A stretch of DNA of 64,000 bases. It comes from Bradyrhizobium sp. AS23.2. GTDB lineage: Bacteria; Pseudomonadota; Alphaproteobacteria; Rhizobiales; Xanthobacteraceae. Position numbers and translations under genes: made by a program. Numbering within the stretch: position 1 is the first letter of the stretch; each line of letters starts with the position of its first letter. Shown one piece after another: positions 9,231 to 18,706 of this stretch. The stretch covers positions 1-64,000 of the forward strand of contig NZ_LGHM01000051.1 in assembly GCF_001908185.1 (NCBI RefSeq). The letters are read 5' to 3'. Under the pieces are notes generated by a model. That model ran no database searches and had not been told where the DNA came from. It saw only the letters and a list, made by a program, of their open reading frames with translations.

Positions 9231-9878
9231 CTAGCGAAGGCCAAGTCCGCGGGCGATGACGCCGCGCAGGATTTCCGTGGTCCCGCCCTGGATCGTCAGC
9301 TTGGGCGCGATGCGGGTGTTGAATTGAAGCACGCGTTCGAAGTCGCCGAAGCTTGCGGTATCGACGGGAAGATGTGCGGCGGCCTGGCGCACACGCTGCG
9401 GCAGGTCCTGCTCCCACAGCGTGCCCAGATCCTTCACGATCGCGGCCTCGGACACAGGCTCCCGGCCGGCTTCAAGCATGCCTGCAACCGACACCGACAT
9501 GCGGCGCAATGCGTGCAACTCCGCCACCAGTCCACCGATGGCTTCGCTCATACGTGCGTCGGGCTTGTTTCCGGCCACTTCGACCAGCTTGCGGAGCACG
9601 GCAAAGGTCTCGAGGAAACGCTCCGGACCACTTCGCTCGTAAGCCAGTTCGGTCGTCGCCTGCTTCCAGGCGCCGTCGACCTCGCCGATCAGCTGATCGT
9701 CGGGAATGAAAACGTTGTCGAAGACGACCTCGTTGAAATCCCGCACGCCGCTCATCTGATCGATCAGGTTGCAGGTGATGCCCGGAGCTTTCATGTCGAC
9801 AAGGAGCGAGGTCAGGCCGTGGCGGCGGTTCTTCTCGGTCGGCGTGCTGGTGCGGAACAGGCGCTCAACCTTGATCAC
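9231..9878 (-). pseudogene. 5'-truncated acyl-CoA dehydrogenase
   Basis: About 205 residues correspond to the C-terminal half of an acyl-CoA dehydrogenase: LTSLLVDMKAPGI, MSGVRDFNEVVFDNVFIPDD, and the closing IQGGTTEILRGVIARGLGL. The N-terminal helical domain and the flavin-binding beta domain are missing. The open frame runs only a few codons further upstream (VIKVER), and those residues do not resemble the expected sequence. The break falls next to the palindromic element at 9891-9927. A truncated protein of this kind would lack FAD-site residues and be inactive. Confidence 0.8.
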
Positions 9879-9890
9879 GGTGGCGCCGGC

Positions 9891-9927
9891 CCCCGTTCCG
9901 ATTCCATCGGAATGGAAATGGCTCTAG
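9891..9927. repeat. Palindromic intergenic element, copy 2, at autotransporter stop
   Basis: Reading on the minus strand, TCTAGAGCCATTTCC-x-TTCCGATGGAATCGGAACGGGG matches copy 1 at 203-247 almost base for base but lacks the outer TCTAGA on the far side. The TAG stop of the autotransporter lies inside it, so it probably serves as that gene's hairpin terminator. The acyl-CoA dehydrogenase relic begins immediately beyond, making this a rearrangement boundary. Confidence 0.65.
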
Positions 9928-12900
9928 AACTTCACGCTGAAGTTGGCGCGGGCCGATTGGTCGGAAACGCCCGAGCCGAACTGGCCGCCATAGGAGACCC
10001 CGAGCACGGCATTCGGCGTCAGCGCGAAGTCGAGACCGGCTTCCACCACCGCCGCATTGCGCGCGATCGGCACGCCGCCGATCGTGAAGGCATCGCCACC
10101 GCCGGCAAACCGCATCGTCGAGAACGGCGACATGTCACCGAAGGCATGACGCCAGCCGAGCGTCCCCCTGGCCGTCACGACAGCGTTGTTCAGGCCGAAC
10201 GTCGTCGAAGCGCGCAGGCCGAGCGTGGTGAAGGTCGCATCCGTGTTGGCGGAAGCGCTGGTCAGCGCAGCCGCGCCGCCCCTTTCGGTAAAACCGTCGG
10301 TGCGCAAATTGACATAAGCGAGGTTCGCGAAGGGCTCGAACCGGGCCTCGCGCTTGCCGATGCCGTAGGCCAGTTCACCGAAGACCTGGGCGGTACCGGC
10401 GTTGTAGTCGCCCTTCAGGCTGTCCGTGAAGCCGGAGAACGTCACGTTCCGCGAGGTGGAGATGTCGTTCCATGTGTAGGCAGCACCGGTGCGGAAGGCG
10501 AGATCGCCCCATTGCGAGCCACCATAGAGGCCGAGATGATAGTTGTCGCTTGAGCCCGAGGAGCGGCGGTCCTTCACGTCGAAAGTCGTGCGGCTGTAGC
10601 CTGCCACCGCACCGAAGCGCCCGGCGTCGAACACCGAAGCATCCGCGCCGACGAAGAAGCCGCCGGTCGAACGGTTGAAGCGCGCGGCATTGCCGTCGCC
10701 GTCCGTGTGGCCCCAGGAGCCGAAGGCACGCCCCCCAGACCGCGAAGCGGTCGGTGCTGGCGGGCACATATTCCGGACCGGCTGAGGCGTAGCTCATGAC
10801 CGGGCTCCTCTCTGCCCCGACCGCGTCGAAGGCCGAGCGCAGGCGATCGATCGCCGCATCGCGCAGGAAGCGGCTGTCCTCGAGCAGCGCGGACTTGGCC
10901 GAGGCGTGGATCTCGCCCGAGAGCTGGTCGAAGGCATTGCGCGCCTGATCGGCCGAGAGGTTCAGCACCGCATTATTGACCGGATTCCCGAACCCGAGAC
11001 TTTCCACGCCGCCGCCGGTGGCGATCTGGTTGCGTGTAACGCCGACAGCGGCGAAGTCGATACTGTTACGGGTCATTGTCAGATAGACGTTATTGGCGTC
11101 ATAGCTGAGCGAGGGATCGAGGAAGGCGAGATTCGAGGTCACGCCGCCCGTGAAGGTGCCCGTCCGGCCGCCATCGGCATGGAGGATCGTGTAGCGGGTG
11201 GACGGCGCGTAATTGCCCTTGCCGGCCAGCGCCCTCACCGTGCCGCCGTCGATCGTGGTCGTGCCGGTGGCGTTGATGCGGTCCCCCGCACCCGCCGCAT
11301 TGACCTCGACCTCATAGATCGAGCCCGGGTTGAAGGTGATGTTGCCGGCGACGTTCAGCGTTCCGATCGAATTGCCGGGCGCGATGGTGCCGTTGACGAA
11401 CGTGCTGCCTACCGTGCCGGTGCCTTGCAGGCGGCCCGCCAATAGCACATCCATCAGGCCGCCGAGTTGGCCGTTTACCACCAGCGTGCCGTTCTCGACC
11501 GCGGTCGAGCCGGTGAAGCCGCTGGAGTTGCTCGTCAGTTCGGTTCTGCCCGAGCCGATCTGGCGAACGCGGCCAGCGCCGCTGATGACGCCGGCGAAGG
11601 TCATCTCGTTCGAGCGGTTGAAGGCGAGCGTGCCGCTGGCCAGGACATCGCCGGCGATCGAGCCCGTCGTGCCGCCATTGCCGATCTGGAGCGTGCCATC
11701 TCCGATGATGGTGCCGCCCGTATGGCTGTTGTTCCCGGTCAGGGTCAGCATGCCGTTGCCGACCTTGACGAAAAATCCCTCCCCCGACAGCGCGCCGGCA
11801 TAGGTCGCATTCGCCGCCTGATTGAATTGCAGGGATGCATCGGCATGCAGAACGGCATTGCCGTGGAAGCGCTCGGCCGTGGAGTTGAGCGAACCGGCCT
11901 CGACGGTCCAGTCGAGCGACGAGTTTCCGGCAAGGGTCAGGTTGCCCGCGCCACGCTTGACCATCGTTCCGTTGACGCCGCTATCCAGGCCGCTGATGTT
12001 GCCGCCAAAGGTGAGATCGCTCGGCTCATCGAACACCACCGTCCCGCCATTGCTGACATCGCCCCGGATCGAATCGGCGTTGCCGACTAGCGTGCCTTGC
12101 TGGACGATGGTGTTGCGGTAGGCGTTGGCGGCGTTCGTCAGCAGCAGCGTACCCTGGCCGTCCTTTATCAGATCGCGGTCGTCACCGCTCGTAACGGCTC
12201 CGCTCAGCGTCGCCGTATCCGAACCGTCAACGGTGAAGCGCGATAAACCTGCGATCTCAGTATTGTTGGCGATTGTGATGCCGTTGTCGAGGAGCAGCCG
12301 GGACCCATCAAGGCGCAACGCACCTGTTCCGAGCGCATTGGAATGCCCCACTTCCAGCTTGCCGCCCACCACGGTCGTGCCGCCGGAATAGCTGTTGTAG
12401 CCACTGATGCGCACCCAATCATTTCCCACGATGCGCAGACCCAATTGTCCCGCGCCATCGGCAATCGTGCCGGCAAGGACGCGGGTCGCGCCAGAGTTCG
12501 AGCCCACGGTCAAGGTCACGCTCGTGCCGGCAGTGTCGTTGACAATTCTCGAGCCGGCCAGAGCCGTCACACCATGAAGAATCTGGTCTTCGCCGTTCAG
12601 ATTGAAAACACCGCCCGAGAGAGTCAGAGACGCAGACTCGAAGAAGCTGCGGGCGGCGGCGCTGCCCAGTTGTAGCCTGCCCGTGACCAACGAAATGCTC
12701 GACCCGGCGATGGGACCGGTCATGCTCGTCGGCGAAAAGATGATCGCGCTATCCGGATCGCTGGCGCTGCCGAGGTTCAAGACTCCGGACGCGGCAGAGA
12801 ATGCGACCGTGCCCCCAAAAACGGCGGTCACGCCATCGGCGGCATAGATCGTATCGCCGGGTCCGCTGACGGTTATTGCCGTATTGTGCGGCCCCGGCAC

Positions 12901-13035
12901 CTCATATCTATACTCAACCGCCAACGACGGCTGCGCCAGCGGTGCGCCGGCGGCGACCAGCGCCGTCGCCGAGAGAAGGCTGGCTTTCAGGCTGGAAAAG
13001 GGACGCGCGGAGAGTTTCGGATTGTGAGCTTTCAT
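9924..13035 (-). CDS. Large autotransporter (type V secretion), one apparent frameshift
   Basis: A 1036-residue surface protein once a frameshift is corrected. It has a signal sequence (hydrophobic run near residues 17-38), then a long passenger of Gly/Asn/Thr-rich beta-helix repeats of the autotransporter-associated type (for example GAGNLTLAGNSS, GNGMLTLTGNNSHTGGT, TLQIGNGGTTGSIAG), and a C-terminal translocator barrel ending NFSVKF with the terminal Phe needed for outer-membrane insertion. The frame breaks at six C at 10731-10736; one base fewer gives AVWGRAFGSWGHTDGD and joins passenger to barrel. Role is probably adhesion or surface display; no protease triad seen. The neighbouring AraC paralogues may regulate it. 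Confidence 0.88.
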
Positions 13036-13547
13036 AGTCTTGCCTTTGAAGAACGTATGTCGTGATCCTGCTGACCTCGGTGGTCAGCGTTTCCTTCGGA
13101 TGAATTCGGGAGGAGATGCTTCCGTCGTGGCGCGATCGGTCGCACGGCGCCGGCGTAAGACACCGCGGCCAGAAGATGGCGTGTTGCCCGGCACAGCTCT
13201 CCGCCAGTCCGTTTCCGGGTGGGCGTGGCTTCGGCTATTCGCAGCGTGTACCGATCATCATCAATCTTGCACTCTCTTTATCGTTGCTCGCCGAAGGAAG
13301 TTGCGCTTCGAAAATATCGAACCGTCTCAAGACACCTCCGACGCAATTGCGGCGCGGGGAATATTCCGCGCCGTTCATGCGAGACGATACGGAAGGGCGT
13401 GCATGATCGTCTCGGTCAGGAATGAACGACCTTTGCAGGGGACGAACAGCGCGAGACATTTGCATCGCCTGGTGACAAACAAGCACCAAATGCCACACGC
13501 ACACTCACCTCGCGTGCGGCGATATTTCGAATGATCTCGAGGAATAC
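13036..13547. other. Intergenic region upstream of the autotransporter
   Basis: A 512-bp stretch between the autotransporter start and the 3' end of the first AraC gene. I see no convincing gene. It holds the conserved 45-bp block described at 13405-13449 and is long enough for a regulated promoter and a long 5' leader. Confidence 0.6.
13405..13449 (-). promoter_or_regulatory. Conserved 45-bp block upstream of the autotransporter
   Basis: GATCGTCTC at the left and CCTTTGCAGGGGACGAACA at the right match, with only about eight mismatches over 45 bp, the block at 14596-14640 upstream of the first AraC gene. It lies about 370-414 bp upstream of the autotransporter ATG. A shared AraC-type operator is inferred. 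Confidence 0.5.
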
Positions 13548-14522
13548 TTATCTGATCAGAACGGCTGCTCTGATCTCCGAGGGCGTCGCCTCGAAGCGCT
13601 TCCGAAATGCCCTGTTGAACGATGAAATGTCGGAGAAGCCGGCGTCGTAGGCGATGGCAGTGATCGTGCTGGATGCGGGCTCGCGCTCCTGGAGAAAACG
13701 GAAGGCCAGTTCAAGCCTGCGCTCGCGAACAAAGTCCGAGAAGGTCGTGCCTTCGCTCTCGAAAAGGCGCTGAATGTAGCGCGGCGTCACGCCCTGGCGT
13801 CTCGCGACGGCATCGATGTGAAGACCGTGATCGGATAACCGTTCGAGAATATCCTTCTGAACGAGTTTCAATCGCGCCGCCGCAATGCTGATTTCGTTTC
13901 GCTCGGCGCCGCCGCGGACAAACCCATCGAGAACCAGGGCGGTGAGATCATAGATGTGGCGCGAGGCCATCTCGCGCGCCTTCTCGGAAGTCGGCGGGCT
14001 TGAACGAAGATTGTCGGCATAAGCTGTCAGCAACCGCATATCGGCTGCCGCTGCAGGCAGAATATAGCTCGCTTCCATGTCGACGCGCGGGGCCAGCCTG
14101 GCAAGCAGTTGGCGATCGAGCGCCATCACATCGACCGTCTGAGGCTTTCCGAACCAGAATTCGGAGCAAACGGCTTCGTTCACGAGCGACAGGTCGCCGG
14201 CAGCCACTCTGACAGGCTCCTTGCCGTCGATCGAAATTTCGTAATCTTGGTTATGAATTGCCAGCAGATAGTGCTCGCGACCGTCCTGGAGCAGGTCACG
14301 TGTGCGCGCACCGTGCACCTGAGGGAACCATGTCTGGCCGACGGTCAGCTCACCGGGGAGCTGCATGGCGGCTAGATCGATGCGGACGTTTTCGCAGTCG
14401 AGAAGACGGAAATTCAGACCGCCAATATGACGTCCGACGAAATCATGCACGAAGGCGAGCCTGTCCCGATGCGGAACGTCTTCCGTGGACAATCGCTGCA
14501 TCGCAAATGGGGTTGCGGTCAC
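13548..14522 (-). CDS. AraC family transcriptional regulator, paralogue 1
   Basis: A 324-residue regulator. Residues ~20-200 form an AraC-binding-like sensing domain; the C-terminal ~100 residues carry the paired helix-turn-helix (IDAVARRQGVTPRYIQRLF and ITAIAYDAGFSDISSFNRAF). I chose the GTG at 14522 because it aligns exactly with the start of paralogue 2 and gives the same length. The longer ATG start at 14696 would run through the conserved upstream block. It is extremely similar to the gene at 14787-15761 (C-terminal halves nearly identical), so this is a recent tandem duplication. The autotransporter downstream on the same strand is a likely target. Confidence 0.88.
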   Translation of the reverse strand: MTATPFAMQRLSTEDVPHRDRLAFVHDFVGRHIGGLNFRLLDCENVRIDLAAMQLPGELTVGQTWFPQVHGARTRDLLQDGREHYLLAIHNQDYEISIDGKEPVRVAAGDLSLVNEAVCSEFWFGKPQTVDVMALDRQLLARLAPRVDMEASYILPAAAADMRLLTAYADNLRSSPPTSEKAREMASRHIYDLTALVLDGFVRGGAERNEISIAAARLKLVQKDILERLSDHGLHIDAVARRQGVTPRYIQRLFESEGTTFSDFVRERRLELAFRFLQEREPASSTITAIAYDAGFSDISSFNRAFRKRFEATPSEIRAAVLIR

Positions 14523-14595
14523 TTGTGTCGTTCCACGCGCTTTGCGGCGCGTAGAACCGCACCGTTCGTCCGGAACGATAGGGAATGCCGGGCGC

Positions 14596-14640
14596 GATCG
14601 TCTCAGCTGAGAACGAACAACCTTTGCAGAGGACGAACAA
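14596..14640 (-). promoter_or_regulatory. Conserved 45-bp block upstream of AraC paralogue 1
   Basis: Same block as 13405-13449 (GATCGTCTC, then CCTTTGCAGAGGACGAACA), here about 74-118 bp upstream of the GTG start. A small inverted repeat, GTTC-GTCCG-GAAC, lies a little closer to the gene. Autoregulation by the AraC protein, with shared control of the autotransporter, is inferred from the shared block. Confidence 0.5.
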
Positions 14641-14786
14641 AAGGGCGAAATCTTCGCGTCGCCCAAGCATGATAAATTCAGGTTCGACGCTGTCATTGCG
14701 ATCGAAACGAAGCAATCAAGCTTCGTTGATATCGAGGACTGCCCTCACCTCCTGCAAGCACGAGTCAAAAGCGACTGCCGTTGATT

Positions 14787-15761
14787 TTATCTGGTCAGAT
14801 TTGCCACTCTGATCTCCGAGGGCGTCGTATCGTAGCGTTTCCGAAACGCCCTGTTGAACGACGAGATTTCGGCAAATCCGGCATCATGGGCGATGGCGGT
14901 GATCGTGCTGGATGTGGCACCGCGCTCCCTCAGAAGACGGAAGGCCAGTTCAAGCCTGCGCTCGCGAACGAAGTCCGTAAAGGTCGTTCCTTCACGCTCG
15001 AAAAGGCGTTGTATGTAGCGCGGCGTCACGCCCTGGCGTTTCGCGACAGCATCGATGTGAAGGCCATGGTCGGACAGCCGCTCCAGAATATCCTTTTGAA
15101 CGAGTCTCAGTCGCGCCGTCGCAATGCTGGGTTCGTTTCGCTCGGCGCCGCCGCGGACAAATCCATCGAGAACCAGGGCGGTTAGATCGTAGACGTGACG
15201 GGAGGCGACTTCACCAGCCTTGATCGAGTTCGGCGGATTCCGACGGAGCGCCTCGACATAGGTGGCCAATAACGGCACCGACGAAGCCGTCGAAGAGATG
15301 ACGTAGCTCGCTTCCAGCGCTATACGCGGGGCGAGACCGGTGAGCGACTGATGATCGAGCGAGACGACATCGACGGACATGGGCTTGCCTAGCCAGAATT
15401 CAGAGCAAATCCCTTCATTCACCAGCATGACGTCACCGGCCGCCACCTTGACCGGCTTCTTGCCGTCGACTGATATCTCGTGGCTCTCGTTGTGGATCGT
15501 CAGCAGATAATGCTCGCGCCCGTCCCGAAGCAGGTCACGCGTCCGGGCGCCGTGCATTGGTGCGTACAGACTACGGCCGATGGTCAGCCCGCCAGGGAGC
15601 AGCATAGCTTCCAGATCGATGCGGACATTATTGCTGTCGGCAGGGCGAAAATAGAGTCCGCCGACATGACGCGCCACGAAATCATGCACGAAAGCCATCC
15701 GCTCTCGACGAGGAACGTCTTCCGTGGACAGTCGCTTCATCGCAAATGGAGTTGCAGTCAC
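14787..15761 (-). CDS. AraC family transcriptional regulator, paralogue 2
   Basis: A 324-residue tandem copy of the preceding regulator with the same architecture: sensing domain, then two helix-turn-helix units (IDAVAKRQGVTPRYIQRLF; ITAIAHDAGFAEISSFNRAF). Divergence is concentrated in the sensing domain (for example EASYVISSTASSVPLLATYV versus EASYILPAAAADMRLLTAYA), while the DNA-contact helices are almost unchanged. The two proteins may therefore answer different ligands at similar sites. The start is a GTG at 15761. Its upstream region lacks the 45-bp block found before paralogue 1 and has instead two tandem 20-bp repeats. Confidence 0.88.
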   Translation of the reverse strand: MTATPFAMKRLSTEDVPRRERMAFVHDFVARHVGGLYFRPADSNNVRIDLEAMLLPGGLTIGRSLYAPMHGARTRDLLRDGREHYLLTIHNESHEISVDGKKPVKVAAGDVMLVNEGICSEFWLGKPMSVDVVSLDHQSLTGLAPRIALEASYVISSTASSVPLLATYVEALRRNPPNSIKAGEVASRHVYDLTALVLDGFVRGGAERNEPSIATARLRLVQKDILERLSDHGLHIDAVAKRQGVTPRYIQRLFEREGTTFTDFVRERRLELAFRLLRERGATSSTITAIAHDAGFAEISSFNRAFRKRYDTTPSEIRVANLTR

Positions 15762-15896
15762 CGAGCGATCCCCCGCCCCATAGCGCCGATCCGATCTGTG
15801 CGGCGAACGCGGCCGCGCGGTCCCCGCGGAGCAATAGCTCCAAAGGCGCGCCCGAACCGTCTGCGAATTCGCGCAGGAGCCGGAGACCCTTGGATA

Positions 15897-15936
15897 ACCG
15901 GTCTACTATTACTGTCACCGGTCTATTGTTACTATC
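15897..15936. repeat. Two tandem 20-bp direct repeats upstream of AraC paralogue 2
   Basis: ACCGGTCTACTATTACTGTC is followed without a gap by ACCGGTCTATTGTTACTATC, 17 of 20 bases identical. Direct repeats of about two helical turns are the usual form of AraC-family half-sites. They lie 136-175 bp upstream of the GTG at 15761. A 78-codon ORF (15918-15682, minus) also begins here, but I see no support for it as a gene beyond its first ~50 plausible residues. Confidence 0.55.
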
Positions 15937-16252
15937 ATTAGACTGATCGTGCGCAAAGAAGGGACTTTCCGGGGCCTTTCCGCTACGCGGTCAGATCGCC
16001 AGGCTCATCGACGGTTCGTCGGCCGCCGCCACGGCTTTTGTGGGGCCCCGGTTGGTCCCGAGTGCCCGAAATCGCATTGCGACGTCCGTGCGGCACTTTC
16101 TCACTCGTCTTGCGCTCCGGCCACAAGATCATGGAGCCGCGGCGCCAGGGGACGCACGATCGCCAAGCTGGATTTCCCCTGCTCCCGCCAGGTGCGCAAC
16201 TGCGCGGCCTGCTCCTCGATGAGGTCCAGGAGCGCGCGCTTCTGGTCTGCGT

Positions 16253-16612
16253 TCAGCTGCGATCGTCGTTTGCCCGCTTACGGAGCTTGCCGAACCTCGC
16301 CTCGATTTCGGGTTCGGGGAGCGAGGCAAAGAAGCCTTTCATGGTCGCGTCAAGGGCCGCCTTCCACGTCGCCTTTGTGAATCCGGCCTTGGCGATCAGG
16401 CCACGATGGTCGCCGTCCTGCTCGAACCATGCGTCGGCGACCTCCTCGTCGTAGGCAAGACGCCCGAGGTCCGGCTTCAGCGCTTCGAGCAAGCCGACAA
16501 CCGAACCTGCATCACGTGCCGTGAGGGTCTGCGCGGCCGCGGCCACGGTCGCCCACGCGAACAGAAGCCCGGCCAGGGCGCAGATTGCTTGCTTCGAACG
16601 TTGCGCCATCAT
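16253..16612 (-). CDS. Small exported protein of unknown function
   Basis: A 119-residue protein with a clear Sec signal peptide (ICALAGLLFAWATVAAAAQ, cleavage after AAA) and a helical, charged mature part. I do not recognise the family. The start overlaps the stop of the upstream lipoprotein gene (ATGA). Just past its stop, the minus strand stays coding-like in another frame down to 16101 (QLNADQKRALLDLIEEQAAQ, then LRTWREQGKSSLAIV), which could be a real C-terminal extension lost to a frameshift near 16265. I see no homopolymer there, so this is uncertain. Confidence 0.65.
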   Translation of the reverse strand: MMAQRSKQAICALAGLLFAWATVAAAAQTLTARDAGSVVGLLEALKPDLGRLAYDEEVADAWFEQDGDHRGLIAKAGFTKATWKAALDATMKGFFASLPEPEIEARFGKLRKRANDDRS

Positions 16613-16947
16613 CGACAGTCGCGCTCCAGCGCAGCGGTCGCATTGTCATTGGCTTGCGACTGAATGACGGAGCCGCCCATCGACGCCGCCTGGGCCGCCA
16701 CTTCGCCACCGCGCCCGCCCATCCCACCGAAACCGCCGACCATGGAAAGCGCACCACCAACCATGGCGGCGTTGGTCTGGGCGTCGGCGGCCCGTTGGGC
16801 GGTTTCGGCGCAGCGAGCTGCAGCCTGCTTGGCCGAGGTCCGGCCGGCCGTCAGCTGCTGGCCCACGGGCGATCGGTCGGCGGTCGAACTCGTGGTCTGA
16901 TTGCATCCGGCGACGGCAACGCCGAGCACCACGATCGCTATCTTCAT
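16609..16947 (-). CDS. Small lipoprotein of unknown function
   Basis: A 112-residue protein beginning MKIAIVVLGVAVAGCNQTTS: a short lipoprotein signal with the lipobox VAGC, so it should be lipid-anchored at Cys15. The mature part is Ala/Gln-rich with a Gly/Met-rich middle (MVGGFGGMGGRGG) resembling glycine-zipper segments. The ATG at 16947 is used because an upstream ORF extension has no signal. It is translationally coupled to the exported protein downstream, so the two probably act together in the envelope. Confidence 0.68.
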   Translation of the reverse strand: MKIAIVVLGVAVAGCNQTTSSTADRSPVGQQLTAGRTSAKQAAARCAETAQRAADAQTNAAMVGGALSMVGGFGGMGGRGGEVAAQAASMGGSVIQSQANDNATAALERDCR

Positions 16948-17129
16948 TTGCACCGGATCCCCTTTAGACCTGTGGCAGATGGATTCCCATGACGAACGGC
17001 CTGCGACCGTCAGTCGACGGATCGGGCGGCCAACCGACGGTCGTGAGCCGCACCTGGTGTGCGTGTACGATTCAGCCGCTCGGACGTCTTGGCGGAGGAC
17101 GAACAGAGTTGGATGAAAGCGAACTGTCG

Positions 17130-17400
17130 CACGGTCCACTTCCACGGGCCGCTTGCTCCTGAACGTGCTGCTGTCCTTCGCTCAATTGGAGCAGGAGCTG
17201 GCATCGGAGAGTGTCAGGGACAAAGTCGCTGGCGCCCGAAAGAAAGGCAAATGGACCGGGACGACAGTCCCGCTCGGTTACGGCGCAAGGGGTAAGAAGC
17301 TCGTCGTCAGCCAGCAGGAAGCTGAAACTGTCCGCACCATTTTCGTCGCTACCTCGAACTAAAATCCTTGAGCCGGCTCCTTGCGAAAGCTGTGGGCTCG
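17130..17400 (+). pseudogene. Relic of a large serine recombinase
   Basis: The translated fragment [20 protein letters not shown], then [21 protein letters not shown] and [15 protein letters not shown], matches the catalytic-domain end and start of the recombinase domain of phage/ICE-type serine integrases. After that the frame shifts (FRRYLELKS continues in another frame) and homology fades. The N-terminal catalytic Ser region and most of the C-terminal domain are missing. It is a remnant of an integrated element. Confidence 0.75.
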
Positions 17401-17496
17401 CTGCCCTATCGGACAGACTTTCCAACCTTGCGCCGCGAACTATGCCGGCTCATAGGGCACTCGATTCGGATCTGTCTGTCGTCCGTCACGACGTCC

Positions 17497-18679
17497 TCAT
17501 TGCACCGCGATCGACTCGTCCGCCCGCATTGCGCGGATTTCAGCCTCATCGAAACCGATTTCGTCGAGTATTTCAGCAGTGTGTTCGCCGATCAAAGGCG
17601 ACCGGCTGCGGCTGACCGGTTGGCTCGCAACTGGGGGCGTACCCGGTATCTGCGCGACCGCGATCGTGCCGACGCCGGGATGTTCGACATATTCCACCGC
17701 GCTGAGAGCCTTGGTTTGCGGATGATCGAGAAAATCGCCGTAAGTCTGTACCGGCGCGTTCATCACGCCGGCCGCCGTCAATTTTTCCGCCCAATGGGCG
17801 GTCGGCTGTTTGGCGAACTCCGTACGCAGGATCGCGAGCAAGGACGCTTCGTTTTTTATCCGCAGTTCGCGGCCTTGATAGACTGGATCGGCCGCAACCT
17901 CGGGCCGTCCAATGACTTCGCACAGGGCAACGAAGTGCTGCTCCCGCATCGCCGTGACGTTGAGATAACCGTCGCTGGTGCGCATCGTCGCTACAGGAGA
18001 ATAGAGCGGCTGCGGCTCGCCGCCTTCCAGATGATATTCCATGATCTTTGCCGCCTGGAATGCCGCGGCCGCCTGCATCAGGCTGGCTTCGATATGGCTG
18101 CCCGTTCCAAACCGAAATTTGCGTACCAACGCGGTCGCGACCGACTGGAACGCATAGAGACCGGTGACAACGTCGACCGGGATCATGGTGAGACGGTTGG
18201 GCACACCATCGCTTGACCGGGCGACCGTCATCAAGCCCGAAAAGGCCTGAATCACCGCGTCTGTCACCGGCAGCATCGCATTGGGGCCCCGGCTGCCAAA
18301 TCCATTGATCGACAAATAGATGATGCCGGGATTGGCGGCCTTCGCGTCCTCATAGGCCAGACCGTATTTCGCCATCACGCCGGGCCGGAACGCCTCGATG
18401 ACGACGTCGCTCTGTTTCATCAGCATGCGCGCGACTTCGAGCCCGCGCGGTTTGGTCAGGTCGAGGGCGATCGACCGCTTGCCCCGGTTGAAGGCGATCG
18501 AGTGCGCGGTGTTCTGACCATAGGGGCGGCCGAGGGTACGCCCCCCAATCTCCTGCGATCGGCTCCACCTTGATGACGTCGGCGCCATGCTGCGCCAGCA
18601 GCATCGCGCTGTGAGGTCCCGCGATGCCCTGGCTAAGATCCAGGACGCGAATTCCACTGAAGGCTTCCTTGTCGGTCAT
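17497..18679 (-). CDS. CaiB/BaiF family class III CoA-transferase (one apparent frameshift)
   Basis: Enzyme transferring CoA between carboxylic acids via a mixed anhydride on an Asp. The start MTDKEAFSGIRVLDLSQGIA and ADVIKVEPIAGDWG are in one frame; RTLGRPYGQN and the rest, including the conserved GFGSRGP and VTDAVIQAFSG segment carrying the likely catalytic Asp, are in another. The switch is at six C at 18541-18546, and removing one base yields a normal 393-residue protein. It is last in the minus-strand operon with two binding proteins, a flavin monooxygenase and MaoC hydratases. It probably activates the operon's substrate as its CoA thioester. Confidence 0.86.
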
Positions 18680-18706
18680 GATGTTTTCGTCTGTGTCTGC
18701 GTGCGC

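Noticed and set aside
5804-9259. Long plus-strand ORFs at 5804, 6639 and 8120
   Set aside because: Antisense shadows of the MBL hydrolase, SDR and enoyl-CoA hydratase.
15682-15918. 78-codon minus-strand ORF overlapping AraC paralogue 2
   Set aside because: No family match, its second half is out of frame within the AraC gene, and the first codons are made of the 20-bp tandem repeat.
15897-15936. CRISPR-like repeat
   Set aside because: Only two units with no spacer and no cas genes in the window.
15949-16100. Possible coding stretch on the plus strand before the exported protein
   Set aside because: No start with a ribosome binding site, no family resemblance, and Arg-rich composition typical of random GC-rich frames.
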